Source: Paracoccaceae bacterium
Lineage (GTDB): Bacteria > Pseudomonadota > Alphaproteobacteria > Rhodobacterales > Rhodobacteraceae
DNA: 64,000 nt
Reading direction: 5' to 3'
Assembly: GCA_028284705.1 (NCBI GenBank)
Contig: JANQRE010000015.1
Location: 23,501-87,500 of the forward strand
Within the stretch, counting starts at the first letter, position 1. Every line of letters begins with the position of its first letter. The notes beneath the pieces were generated by a model that was given only the letters and a program-made list of their open reading frames with translations, was not told the DNA's origin and did not search any database. Shown here piece by piece: positions 10,699 through 21,466 of this stretch. The position numbers and the translations under genes were made by a program.

Positions 10699-13600
10699 AT
10701 GGCGCCGAAAGACAAAAGCGAAACGGATGAGACGGAGGTTGATGCCGCCGAGGATGCATCTGTGTCTGCGGCTCCGGACGACACCGTTGAGGCGGAGGTA
10801 AGCGCGTCCGAGGCGGTGGACGAAGACGAGCCAGGAAAACCGGTCAAGCCGCGCGGGCGCAAGCGTCGCGGTGCTTGGCGGGTGTTCACGGCGACCTGTG
10901 CCTTGGGATTGGCCTTTCTTGTCGCCGTGATCGTGGTCTCGCTTCTGTCGATGATGGGCCGCACCGTGGCCCTGCCGGAGATTGCTGTTGAGCGGATCGA
11001 GCGGCAGTTGAACGCGCAGATGGACGGCCCCTCCATCCGGGTGCGCCATGTCCAGATCGGCCTTCATGACAGTGCCTATCGCCCGACGGTAGACCTCAAG
11101 GGTGTGTCCTTCTGGGACGAGGATGACAAACGCATTCTGGCCCTGCCGAGCCTGCGCACCAAGCTTGACACGTCGGAGCTGTTGCTCGGTCGATTGGCGC
11201 TGGAAACGCTGGAACTGGATGGGGGGCTGATCCGCCTTGAGCGCGACGAAAACGGCAGTCTGCAATTAGCGCTTGGCGCCGATCTGGCGGAGGGGGCTGA
11301 GATTGGCTCCATCGGCGACATGCTTGCGATCATTGATCGCGTCTTCGCGGATGAGGCGCTGCGCGAATTGGAAGAAGTGCGCGCCCAAGGCATCACGTTG
11401 CAGGTGCGCGACCGGCGCGATGGCCGCACGGTGACGGTGCGCGACGGCGCGATGCAGATCGTCAATACCGAGCGGCTGGTGGCTGGCACGGTGCGGTTTG
11501 ATCTGTCGATGGATGCGGGGATCGAGGGGTCATTGGTCCTGTCGCTGGAGCGACCCAAGGGCATCGAAGGCGCGCGTTTCCAGGCGCAGTTTCAGGACAT
11601 TTCCACCCGCGATCTGGCGGGGCAGGTGGCGGCACTAAACTGGCTTGGTGCTGTTGATGCGCCTGTCTCGGGGGCGCTGTCGACTGAGATCGGTGATGCG
11701 GAGGGCGTGCTGGCATTGGCGGGTACGCTTGATATCGGCAAGGGCGTCCTGCGCCCCGCAGAGCAAGCCAAACCGGTGCATTTCAACTCCGCCAAAACCT
11801 ATGTCAGGTTCGAGCGCGCGACCGGGCGGTTGCATCTCGACTCGATTGAGCTTGATGCGCCGGAGATGCGCCTTCGGGGGTCCGGTCACGCCGATCTGAT
11901 GGATTTCGCCGCGGGCATTCCACAGACCCTGCTTGGACAGTTGCGCTTCACCGATATCAAACTCGATCCGGAAGGGATTTTCGAAAACCCGGTGACTTTC
12001 GCAAGCGGTGCGCTCGATATCCGATATCGCCCACAAGCGCTCGATCTCGATGTCGGGCAGTTGGTGCTGGAGAATGAGGGCGCGCAGATCGTCACAAACG
12101 GCGCGATTTCCGTTGAGGAGAAGGGCTGGGCAGTCAGCCTCGACAGCGCGATCGGAGAAATTGAGCCTGACAAACTGATGGCGCTGTGGCCCACCAGTGC
12201 CGTCCGAGCAACCCGCGATTGGCTGACCACAAATGTGAACTCTGGCAAGTTGCAGCGTGCTGCGGCTGCACTGCGTCTGACACCTGGTGAGCCGATCAAC
12301 TCGTCGGTGACGTTCAACTTTCAGAACGCCGATGTGCAGTTCATCAAAACCCTGCCGCCGATCCGCGGGGGACAAGGCTTCGCGTCCATCTCATCCAATG
12401 GGTTTTTCCTGAAACTTGAACGCGGCGGGATCACTCTGCCGGAGCGCGGCCTGATCGATGCCAGCGGTTCGATCATGGAAATCCGCGATCTCTCCGTGCG
12501 TCACCCGCTTGGCGAGTTTGATCTCGCGCTACGGGCCACCATCCCGGACGCTTTGGCGCTCCTCGATGAGAAGCCATTCGAATTCCTCCAGAAATCCGAT
12601 CTCACGCCGGATATCGTGACCGGGCGCGCCGATATCTCTGCGCAGATTTCCTTCCCGTTGATCAAAGCGCTGAAGCTGAAGGATATCGAGTATCAGGTTG
12701 CGGCTGACCTTATGGAGGTGCGCTCAGAGACACTGATTGAGGGGCGGGTCCTTGCATCCGATGCCATGACGCTTGCCGCGGGCGATGGCCGGTTGAGCAT
12801 CACAGGCGCCGCCACGCTCGATGACATCCCGCTCAATGTGACCTGGTCCCGAACTCTTGGGGAGGAGGCGGACAACACCTCCCGCGTGGAAGGCACGATC
12901 GAACTGTCTCAACGAGCACTCCGGGCGTTCAATGTCGCATTGCCCGAGGGCAGCGTCTCTGGCGCGTCGCAGGCGCAGATCGCGTTTGATCTGGTGAAAG
13001 GAGAGCCGCCGCTAATCAAGCTGACCTCTGATTTGCGAGGACTGGCGATGCGCATCGACGCGCTTGGCTGGAGCAAGGGTCGGAATACGGGCGGCAAGCT
13101 CGATCTCGAAGTCGTCATGGGCGAGGTGCCTGATATCCGGACATTGTCGGTTGAAGCGGCAGGGCTGACCGCACGCGGTGATGTGGTTCTGCGTCCCGGC
13201 GGAGGTTTTGAGCGCGCCATCTTCCGACCGTTGCGGGTTGCCGGGAAACTCAACTCGACGGTCGAAGTGATCGGACGCGGTGCGAACCGTCCGGTGAGGC
13301 TTGTCGTTCAGGGTGGCACGATTGACGTGCGCAAATTCGGCGTGACATCGGGGCGTCCGGGAGGCGGAGGGCCACCCCTTGAACTCGCGGTGGAGCGTGT
13401 GATCATCACCGACAGCATCGCGCTCGACAGTTTCCGCGGGAAATTCAGCAATGATCGCGGGTTGGACGGCAATTTCACCGGTCGCTTGAATGGGCAGACG
13501 CAGGTCAATGGTGTTGTTGTCCCGACGAATCGCGGCCTTGCTTTCCGGGTGCAATCCCAAAATGGCGGCGGCGTGCTGCGATCCTCGGGTGTGTTTCGAA

Positions 13601-14115
13601 ACGCCAGTGGCGGCGCGCTGGACCTGACACTTCAACCCAATGGCCGCCCCGGGCAATTCAACGGCTCTCTCAAAATTACCAATACACGGGTAAAAAAAGC
13701 CCCCGCTCTGGCTGATCTTCTCTCGGCCTTGAGCGTCGTCGGATTGCTGGAACAACTCTCCGGAGACGGCATTCTATTCGGTAATGTTCAGGCCAACTTC
13801 CTGCTGTCTTCCCAGGGCATTACGCTTCGAAACTCAAGTGCGGTTGGCGCATCCATGGGCATTTCCATGGAGGGTGTGTACGACACGGAGAGACGCCGCA
13901 TGGATATGCAAGGCGTCGTGTCGCCGATCTACGCGGTGAACGGTCTTTTTGGTGCGCTGTTCTCACCGCGTCGGGGGGAAGGCTTGTTCGGCTTCAATTA
14001 CCGCTTGCGCGGGGCTGCGGATAATCCACAAGTGCAGGTGAATCCTCTGTCGGTTCTGACCCCGGGCGTCTTCCGGGAAATCTTCCGACAACCGCCGCCG
14101 AGACTGCAAAACTGA
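10699..14115 (+). CDS. AsmA/YhdP-like envelope protein (DUF3971)
   Basis: Very long protein (about 1138 aa). An acidic N-terminus (1-45), a basic [10 protein letters not shown] patch and a single membrane helix (about 60-85) are followed by a long beta-rich periplasmic region and an AsmA-like C-terminal domain (about 880-1100) ending in PPPRLQN. This architecture matches the YhdP/TamB/AsmA superfamily of bridge-like proteins thought to carry phospholipids to the outer membrane. ATG 10699 is preceded by a GAGAG; a GTG at 10675 is possible. It is followed after 11 bases by queA. Confidence 0.85.
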   Translation: MAPKDKSETDETEVDAAEDASVSAAPDDTVEAEVSASEAVDEDEPGKPVKPRGRKRRGAWRVFTATCALGLAFLVAVIVVSLLSMMGRTVALPEIAVERIERQLNAQMDGPSIRVRHVQIGLHDSAYRPTVDLKGVSFWDEDDKRILALPSLRTKLDTSELLLGRLALETLELDGGLIRLERDENGSLQLALGADLAEGAEIGSIGDMLAIIDRVFADEALRELEEVRAQGITLQVRDRRDGRTVTVRDGAMQIVNTERLVAGTVRFDLSMDAGIEGSLVLSLERPKGIEGARFQAQFQDISTRDLAGQVAALNWLGAVDAPVSGALSTEIGDAEGVLALAGTLDIGKGVLRPAEQAKPVHFNSAKTYVRFERATGRLHLDSIELDAPEMRLRGSGHADLMDFAAGIPQTLLGQLRFTDIKLDPEGIFENPVTFASGALDIRYRPQALDLDVGQLVLENEGAQIVTNGAISVEEKGWAVSLDSAIGEIEPDKLMALWPTSAVRATRDWLTTNVNSGKLQRAAAALRLTPGEPINSSVTFNFQNADVQFIKTLPPIRGGQGFASISSNGFFLKLERGGITLPERGLIDASGSIMEIRDLSVRHPLGEFDLALRATIPDALALLDEKPFEFLQKSDLTPDIVTGRADISAQISFPLIKALKLKDIEYQVAADLMEVRSETLIEGRVLASDAMTLAAGDGRLSITGAATLDDIPLNVTWSRTLGEEADNTSRVEGTIELSQRALRAFNVALPEGSVSGASQAQIAFDLVKGEPPLIKLTSDLRGLAMRIDALGWSKGRNTGGKLDLEVVMGEVPDIRTLSVEAAGLTARGDVVLRPGGGFERAIFRPLRVAGKLNSTVEVIGRGANRPVRLVVQGGTIDVRKFGVTSGRPGGGGPPLELAVERVIITDSIALDSFRGKFSNDRGLDGNFTGRLNGQTQVNGVVVPTNRGLAFRVQSQNGGGVLRSSGVFRNASGGALDLTLQPNGRPGQFNGSLKITNTRVKKAPALADLLSALSVVGLLEQLSGDGILFGNVQANFLLSSQGITLRNSSAVGASMGISMEGVYDTERRRMDMQGVVSPIYAVNGLFGALFSPRRGEGLFGFNYRLRGAADNPQVQVNPLSVLTPGVFREIFRQPPPRLQN

Positions 14116-14126
14116 CCGCGCCACCC

Positions 14127-15173
14127 ATGAAACTCGACGATTTCGACTTCGAATTGCCGGAGCATCTGATTGCGACACGACCGGTGTCACCGCGCTCCTC
14201 GGCGAAACTGCTGTTTGCAGACGGTGATCAAGTCACAGATCGTCATGTCTATGATTTGCCGGATATTTTTCGCGCGGGCGACGTTCTGGTTCTGAACGAT
14301 ACCAAAGTCTTGCCCGCGCGGCTGACCGGCATCCGGCGACGCGGTGAGGCCGAGGCAAAGATTGAAATCACATTGCTCAGCCCTGATCCCGATGGTCGCT
14401 GGCAGGCGCTCGTGAAGCCCCTGCGGAAGGTGAAGGAGGGCGAGCGGGTCGAGATCGGATCGGGTTGTGCCGCCATCTTGGAGGCCAAATCCGACGGTCA
14501 GGCCCTGTTTTCCTTTGATCTCGATGGCATGGAATTGGGTGAGGCGCTGGAACGGTTCGGCGCCATGCCGCTGCCGCCCTATATCTCGGCGAAGCGTCCC
14601 GCCGATGCCCGCGACAGGACCGATTATCAGACGGTATTCGCGCGCCGGGATGGCGCGGTGGCCGCACCGACCGCCAGCTTGCACTTCGAGCCGGAACTTC
14701 TTGAAAAACTGAGAGAAAGAGGCGTTGAGTTTATCCACGTCACGCTGCATGTCGGCGCAGGCACGTTTTTGCCGGTCAAAGTCGAAGACATCACAACCCA
14801 CAAGATGCATGCCGAATGGGGAGAGATTACACCCGCCGCAGCAGCGGCGCTTGCAAAGGCAAAATCCGAAGGGCGCCGGGTGATCCCGATCGGAACCACG
14901 GCGCTTCGGCTCATCGAGACCGCCGCACAGGGTGGAGAGATCAAGCCATGGATCGGCGAGACCGACATTTTCATCTATCCCGGCTTCGAATTTCAGGTCG
15001 CGGACGGGCTGATGACCAATTTTCACCTGCCAAAATCGACGCTGATGATGCTCGTCTCTGCCCTCATGGGCAAAGCGCGGATCGAACGTATCTACGACCA
15101 TGCCATCGCCGAGAACTACCGCTTCTTCTCCTATGGCGATTCCTCTCTTCTATTCCCGCCAACGTCCGATTGA
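14127..15173 (+). CDS. queA: tRNA preQ1(34) S-adenosylmethionine ribosyltransferase-isomerase
   Basis: 348 aa cytosolic enzyme that transfers and isomerises the ribosyl group of SAM onto preQ1 at the tRNA wobble position, making epoxyqueuosine. Family signatures include the N-terminal [52 protein letters not shown] and the C-terminal [14 protein letters not shown]. Length is standard. It follows the YhdP-like gene by 11 bases, so the two may be cotranscribed; no other queuosine gene is nearby. Confidence 0.96.
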   Translation: MKLDDFDFELPEHLIATRPVSPRSSAKLLFADGDQVTDRHVYDLPDIFRAGDVLVLNDTKVLPARLTGIRRRGEAEAKIEITLLSPDPDGRWQALVKPLRKVKEGERVEIGSGCAAILEAKSDGQALFSFDLDGMELGEALERFGAMPLPPYISAKRPADARDRTDYQTVFARRDGAVAAPTASLHFEPELLEKLRERGVEFIHVTLHVGAGTFLPVKVEDITTHKMHAEWGEITPAAAAALAKAKSEGRRVIPIGTTALRLIETAAQGGEIKPWIGETDIFIYPGFEFQVADGLMTNFHLPKSTLMMLVSALMGKARIERIYDHAIAENYRFFSYGDSSLLFPPTSD

Positions 15174-15263
15174 GACATTCGTCTTGTCGCTTTCAGAGGG
15201 TTTTCGCCTGACCGTCTGTGAGACAGGCTGACCCGACGGCCAAGGCTCTCAAGGAGTTTCATC

Positions 15264-16559
15264 ATGTGGAAAGTGTTTCTTGCTGCCTGGTCTCTGCTTC
15301 TGGGCATGATGCTTTTGCAGATCGGCAACGGTTTGCAGGGCTCGCTCATGGGGGTGCGTGGGGCGATTGAGGGGTTCTCAACCTTCGAACTTTCAATGGT
15401 CACATCCGCTTATTTTGTTGGGTTTTTGGGCGGTTCGCGACTGACGCCGGAGTTCATTCGCCGGGTGGGACATGTGCGGGTCTTTGCAGCGCTCGGGTCG
15501 TTCATTTCGGCGGCGCTCATCCTTTATCCGGTCGCGACTTATGTGTGGGCCTGGGTGCTCTTGCGCGTGATCATCGGCTTCTGTTTCTCCGGGGTCTATG
15601 TCACCGCCGAAAGCTGGCTGAACAACGCGTCCTCCAACGAGACCCGCGGCCAGACCTTGTCGCTTTATATGATCGTGCAGATGGTTGGCATTGTTGCCGC
15701 CCAGGGCTTGCTCAATGTCGCTGATCCTGCCGGGTTCACGCTGTTTGTGATCCCGTCCGTCTTGGTCTCGATCAGCTTCGCTCCGATCTTGCTGTCGGTC
15801 GTGCCGACCCCGGCCTTCGAGACAAATCAGAACATGACCCTGAGACAGCTCTACAACAGCTCGCCGCTTGGTTTTGTGGGTATGTTCCTGCTCGGCGGTG
15901 TGTTTTCAGCGCAATTCGGCATGTCCGCGGTCTATGCCACGCAAATTGGCATGACCGTGCGAGAAATCTCGATCTTTGTCTCTGCGATCTTTGTCGGCGC
16001 GGTTGTGTTGCAATACCCAATTGGCTGGGTGTCGGATCGGATGGACAGACGCCAGGTCATCATGGCGACCGGTGTCATCGGGGCTCTGGCTTGTGCAATT
16101 GCCTGGGGGTCTGGTGGGCATTTCAACACGCTTCTGGCTTGCGCCTTCGTGTTGGGTGGGATGACCAACCCGCTCTATGGTCTGCTGATCGCCTATACCA
16201 ACGATTATCTCGAGCCGGACGATATGGCAGGGGCCTCGGGCGGGCTTTTGTTTGTCAACGGGCTCGGGGCCATCGCAGGCCCGATCATCACCGGTTGGAC
16301 AATGTCACAATTCGGGCCGCAGATGTTCTGGGCCTTCATTGTCCTGCTGATGTCCGCAACCGCCGCCTATGCGGCCTATCGGATGACGCAGCGGGCCTCG
16401 GCCTATGCGGAGGACGATGATTACGAGGCCGTTCCGCTGGCGCCGATGGGCATGAGTTCGACCGCCGCCGCTTTCGATGCGATGCAGGAATATTATGCCG
16501 AAGCGGCGGAGGACATCGCGGATTTGTCATCTTCTGAAACGGAAGGTGAGCAGCGATAG
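15264..16559 (+). CDS. MFS transporter (YcaD-like)
   Basis: 431 aa with about 12 membrane segments. The first loop carries the motif A-like GSRLTPEFIRRVGHVR, and the central loop has GWVSDRMDRRQVIM. An acidic hydrophilic C-terminal tail (about 385-431, rich in Glu/Ala/Tyr) is unusual but seen in this subgroup. AAGGAG (15250-15255) lies 8 bases before ATG 15264. Substrate unknown. The 90 bases after queA hold an inverted CTGTCTCA/TGAGACAG-like pair but no gene. Confidence 0.85.
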   Translation: MWKVFLAAWSLLLGMMLLQIGNGLQGSLMGVRGAIEGFSTFELSMVTSAYFVGFLGGSRLTPEFIRRVGHVRVFAALGSFISAALILYPVATYVWAWVLLRVIIGFCFSGVYVTAESWLNNASSNETRGQTLSLYMIVQMVGIVAAQGLLNVADPAGFTLFVIPSVLVSISFAPILLSVVPTPAFETNQNMTLRQLYNSSPLGFVGMFLLGGVFSAQFGMSAVYATQIGMTVREISIFVSAIFVGAVVLQYPIGWVSDRMDRRQVIMATGVIGALACAIAWGSGGHFNTLLACAFVLGGMTNPLYGLLIAYTNDYLEPDDMAGASGGLLFVNGLGAIAGPIITGWTMSQFGPQMFWAFIVLLMSATAAYAAYRMTQRASAYAEDDDYEAVPLAPMGMSSTAAAFDAMQEYYAEAAEDIADLSSSETEGEQR

Positions 16560-16646
16560 CGCAATTTCCCCTTGCGTCACGCAACCCTATTTGTAACGGT
16601 TTTCTAACAACTTGGGGGCAAACCGATAAAGGGGAAACGGTAGGCC

Positions 16647-17225
16647 ATGGCAACACCTGAGGACATTCTGGCCTTTTGGCTGGACGAGATCGGCGAAACG
16701 GGCTGGTACAAACAGGACGACGCGCTCGACCAAGACATCCGCGACAGATTTATGAGCACATGGGAGCGCGCCGCAGAGGGCGCCTATTCCATGTGGATGA
16801 CCTATCCCTCAGGCGTGTTGGCATACCTGATCCTGACCGATCAATTCCCGCGCAACATGTTCCGAGGGTCGCCAAAGGCCTTTTCCACCGACAAGGCGGC
16901 TCTGGCGGTGGCGAAGATGGCGATTGCCAAGAAATGGGACCAGAAGATCGATGAACCGGCGCGGCAATTCTTTTTCCTGCCGCTGATGCATTCAGAGTGC
17001 ATCTCCGATCAGGAACGCTGCGTGCGCCTGCTTTTGACACGGATGCCGGACACGGGCCCGACCAATCTTCTCCACGCAAAGGCCCATCGCGACGTGATCC
17101 GCAAGTTTGGTCGTTTCCCGTTCCGCAATGATGCGTTGTCACGCCCTCACACGGATCCGGAACGCGCGTTTCTGGAGAACGGTGGCTATGGGGCCACGGT
17201 TGAAGCCGTTCGACAATCTGCCTGA
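16647..17225 (+). CDS. DUF924 family protein
   Basis: 192 aa all-helical protein of the DUF924 family (TPR-like fold). The family core is visible as PEDILAFWLDEIG at the start, LILTDQFPRNMFRGSPKAFS near residue 60, FFFLPLMHSE near 110 and FGRFPFRN near 155. Cytosolic, function not established; the family is widespread in proteobacteria. It stands alone on the plus strand, 87 bases after the MFS gene and 49 before the SGNH hydrolase. Confidence 0.85.
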   Translation: MATPEDILAFWLDEIGETGWYKQDDALDQDIRDRFMSTWERAAEGAYSMWMTYPSGVLAYLILTDQFPRNMFRGSPKAFSTDKAALAVAKMAIAKKWDQKIDEPARQFFFLPLMHSECISDQERCVRLLLTRMPDTGPTNLLHAKAHRDVIRKFGRFPFRNDALSRPHTDPERAFLENGGYGATVEAVRQSA

Positions 17226-17274
17226 GGCGCAACTCTTCACAGCATGTTAGGCTTTGGTCCGTTAGTTTGACCTT

Positions 17275-18003
17275 ATGATCCGGTTTGGAGGGTACGCTGT
17301 GCGCGGTTTCTATGCGGTTTTGTTTAGTCTTTTCCTTGCGTTGAGCCAGATTGTGCCGGGGGAGGCTATGGCCTCCGGCGAGCGTGGTCCGGTTCTGATG
17401 ATCGGCGACTCCATGTTTGCCTGGAACCGCGTACGTGGCGGCGGTGTGGGGCGCAATCTACAGAAAGAATTGGGCGTCAAAGTCCGCGATCACTCACGCA
17501 CAGGTGCCCACTTGACGATCGCTGGCGCTGGTGACGGAGACCCGTTCGCTGACATTCGCAAGCAATATCTGGAAGGCGATTGGGACTGGGTCGTGATCAA
17601 TGGCGGCGCGAATGATCTGCTGTTTGAATGCGGCTGCGGCAAATGTGGACGGGTGATGAAAGAGATGGTCACCGCTGATCTGCAACAGGGCGCGCTGATC
17701 GATCTGATCCGGGCGGCGCGCGCCGATGGCGCCAAGATCATGCTGGTGGGCTATCACACGGGTTACGCTCGAGGACATTTCTTCTCCGGCTGTCGGCAGG
17801 ATGTCACCGAACTGGTCGCGCGCTATCGGGAATTGGCGAAACGCAATGACGACATCTACTTTGTGTCTGCACGCGACGCGCTCGATGCCAATAATCGCCG
17901 CCATTTTGCACTCGACCGGGTGCATCCCTCGCGCAAAGGTTCGCAACGTATCGCGAAACTGATCGCGCTTGGGATCGAGGCAGCGGACGCAGCAGCCAAC
18001 TAG
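17275..18003 (+). CDS. Secreted SGNH/GDSL-type hydrolase
   Basis: 242 aa. An N-terminal hydrophobic segment (about 8-30, AVLFSLFLALSQIVPGEAMA) is a signal peptide or anchor. The SGNH blocks follow: catalytic serine in MIGDSMFAW, GGAND, and the Asp-His pair in DRVHPS. Between blocks there is a cysteine cluster FECGCGKCGR and a further cysteine in FSGCRQD, suggesting disulfides in the periplasm. Such proteins deacetylate or de-esterify polysaccharides or peptidoglycan; substrate cannot be told. Confidence 0.85.
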   Translation: MIRFGGYAVRGFYAVLFSLFLALSQIVPGEAMASGERGPVLMIGDSMFAWNRVRGGGVGRNLQKELGVKVRDHSRTGAHLTIAGAGDGDPFADIRKQYLEGDWDWVVINGGANDLLFECGCGKCGRVMKEMVTADLQQGALIDLIRAARADGAKIMLVGYHTGYARGHFFSGCRQDVTELVARYRELAKRNDDIYFVSARDALDANNRRHFALDRVHPSRKGSQRIAKLIALGIEAADAAAN

Positions 18004-18047
18004 CCATGCATGCGACGCAAAGCGGAGCGTCAGAATAGCGCGTTGTA

Positions 18048-18105
18048 CCTCCGGAGCGGTGCAGGTAGTTTAGCTTTAAACTATTTTTGGACAGATGCCC
18101 GGAGG
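18048..18105 (+). promoter_or_regulatory. Candidate structured leader of lpdA
   Basis: CCTCCGG (18048-18054) is exactly complementary to CCGGAGG (18099-18105), which contains the lpdA Shine-Dalgarno sequence. Between them, TAGTTTA (18066-18072) and TAAACTA (18077-18083) form a hairpin followed by five T (18084-18088), which may end transcripts from the SGNH gene. In RNA the outer pair would hide the ribosome site. Confidence 0.45.
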
Positions 18106-18113
18106 CAAGAAAT

Positions 18114-19511
<1,398 letters not shown>

Positions 19512-19517
19512 AACCGT

Positions 19518-19554
19518 TCAGACGTGGCAAGCCTGCCGCGTCTGACGATTTTTT
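19518..19554 (+). terminator. Rho-independent terminator of lpdA
   Basis: TCAGACG (19518-19524) pairs with CGTCTGA (19539-19545), continued inward by GGC/GCC, and is followed by ACG and six T (19549-19554). It begins 6 bases after the lpdA stop. Confidence 0.85.
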
Positions 19555-19622
19555 CCCGAGCCGTCTGGTCTATCCGCGCCGCTGCCTGCACGCTGTCCAA
19601 AAAGACCTTGCAGGAGGCAGCG

Positions 19623-20186
19623 GTGACAAAGTTCTACAATCGGGTGGTCGCCAAACGCACGACACAGAAGTGGATCCAGGCGCTTGGGCCGGAAAAGATG
19701 CACGCCGCGGAGATCTCCGGCAATCGCGGCGATAAATGGAAATTCGCCAGCCTCACCCGCTACCAATACCCCGAATATGATATCTGCGCGGATCCGTTCA
19801 CGGATGAGAACGGTGATGTGGTCCAACATGATATTTTCCTTGCGGATCAGGTCTGGGAGCATCTGGATTTTCCCTACCGCGCGACGCGAAACATCCATGA
19901 AATGCTGAAGCCGGGCGGGTATTTCTGGCTCGCCACGCCGTTTTACGTCCGGTATCACCCCGCGCCGCATGACAATTCCCGCTGGAGCGCACGCGGGCTG
20001 AAGAACCTGCTCATCGAATGCGGGTTTGAGGCCGATAAAATCCGGTCTGAACAATGGGGCAACCGCGAATGCGCAAAACGCGAGATGGGGCGACGCTGGG
20101 CAGTTTTTGAGCGCGGTGTCGACTCTCTGGAGAACGACCCGGACTTCCCCGTGATGTCCTGGGCGCTCGCACAGAAGGCCGGATAG
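19623..20186 (+). CDS. SAM-dependent methyltransferase (class I-like)
   Basis: 187 aa. GTG 19623 is preferred because AGGAGG (19612-19617) lies five bases before it; the frame opens earlier at 19524, but that part overlaps the lpdA terminator. Rossmann-like methyltransferase features are FLADQVWEHLDFPYRA, EMLKPGGYFWLATPF (motif IV-V region) and GLKNLLIECGF. The Gly-rich motif I is degenerate (HAAEISGNRGDKWKF). Substrate unknown. The next gene starts 56 bases downstream. Confidence 0.8.
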   Translation: MTKFYNRVVAKRTTQKWIQALGPEKMHAAEISGNRGDKWKFASLTRYQYPEYDICADPFTDENGDVVQHDIFLADQVWEHLDFPYRATRNIHEMLKPGGYFWLATPFYVRYHPAPHDNSRWSARGLKNLLIECGFEADKIRSEQWGNRECAKREMGRRWAVFERGVDSLENDPDFPVMSWALAQKAG

Positions 20187-20242
20187 CGGACGCAGGCGAA
20201 AAAGCAATTGACCTCCCCGGCCATGCGGCAGAGGGAGGGCGC

Positions 20243-21376
20243 ATGGACACCCGCACCAATTGGCTGCTGATCTGGCTCCTGCTTCTGGCGGGTCTTTTCG
20301 CGGCAGCGCAGTTTGGCAAGCTGACGCTCGCGCTTGGGCCTTTGATCGAAGTTTACGGCAGCGCTGCCGCCTGGCTGATTTCCATTGTCGGCGTGGTTGG
20401 CATCCTGTTCGGCGCGGTGGCGGGTGCCCTCGTCACGCGTATAGGGCTGGCCCGCGCTTTGTTGGGGGCGCTTATGCTCGGCGGGGCGGTGTCAGTTGTG
20501 CAGGCAAGCCTGCCTGATACCAACGTCCTCGCGCTGCTCCGGGTCGTCGAAGGCTTTTCCCATCTCGCCATCGTGGTTGCCTGCCCAACCTTGATGTCGG
20601 CCCATTCCAGTGATCGGGATCGTCCCGTTGTGATGGGCATCTGGGCGGCCTTCTTCGGGATTTCGCTGGCGTTAACGGCACTGATCATGCCGTCGCTCTT
20701 AAGCTTGGGTGGCCTGTCGGTCGTGTTTATCGCCCACGGCGCTGGTTTGTTCATCTGCGCAGGCTTGCTCTTGCCGGTTTTGCCGAAGAAACGGATCGCC
20801 GAAGCGCCGCGAAAAATCGCCTATCTCTCTGAACATAAAGAGATTTACGGCTCCGCCCGGCGCTTGCTGCCCGGTGGCGGGTTCGTCTTTTATACAATCC
20901 TCTACATCGCACTGATCGCGGTCTTGCCAGGACTGTTGAACCTGCCTGTCTGGGCGATCTCGGCCATCCCGCTCCTGTCGCTGACCGGCACATTCGCCGC
21001 CGGGTTCCTCGCGCGCAGTATCGAGCCGGTCTGGATTTCAGCCGCAGGCTTTCTCGCCTCGGCCACTCTGATGATAACCGTGGCGATAATGCCCAACGGC
21101 GCGGCGCAGATCGCCGTTCTCCTGACGCTCTTTGCTCTGATGGGTCTGATCCCCGGCGCCTGTTTTGCCTCCATTCCGCATTACAATCGCGACCTGACGG
21201 ATCGCGCCCGTGCAACAGGTGGCATCGCGCAATTGGGCAATGTGGGCACGACCACTGGTACCCCGATCTTTGTTGCCGCGGCGCAGGGCGGAATTTGGGG
21301 CGTGACGGGCGCGCTGGTCGTCTTCTGCTCGCTTGGCATCGCGGTTCTCTGCGCATTGTGGCTGCGGGTAAAATAA
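20243..21376 (+). CDS. MFS transporter
   Basis: Inner-membrane carrier of 377 aa with about 11-12 hydrophobic helices. A conserved first half carries GALVTRIGLARALLG in the motif A position. GGAGGGCGC directly precedes ATG 20243. The closest recognisable types are small MFS carriers of the CynX/NimT kind, but substrate cannot be inferred. It ends 90 bases before uvrA, and the uvrA SOS box lies in between. Confidence 0.82.
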   Translation: MDTRTNWLLIWLLLLAGLFAAAQFGKLTLALGPLIEVYGSAAAWLISIVGVVGILFGAVAGALVTRIGLARALLGALMLGGAVSVVQASLPDTNVLALLRVVEGFSHLAIVVACPTLMSAHSSDRDRPVVMGIWAAFFGISLALTALIMPSLLSLGGLSVVFIAHGAGLFICAGLLLPVLPKKRIAEAPRKIAYLSEHKEIYGSARRLLPGGGFVFYTILYIALIAVLPGLLNLPVWAISAIPLLSLTGTFAAGFLARSIEPVWISAAGFLASATLMITVAIMPNGAAQIAVLLTLFALMGLIPGACFASIPHYNRDLTDRARATGGIAQLGNVGTTTGTPIFVAAAQGGIWGVTGALVVFCSLGIAVLCALWLRVK

Positions 21377-21386
21377 ATCTGTGGAT

Positions 21387-21401
21387 GTTCCGCAAATGTT
21401 C
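21387..21401 (+). promoter_or_regulatory. LexA (SOS) box of uvrA
   Basis: GTTC (21387-21390), seven bases, GTTC (21398-21401). This is exactly the alphaproteobacterial LexA site GTTC-N7-GTTC, placed 66 bases before the uvrA start. Confidence 0.88.
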
Positions 21402-21466
21402 CGGTATGGCTATGGAACCTCTGACTTGCACCCCTATCTTGCAAGCTCTGATGTTTCGGGTGGATC

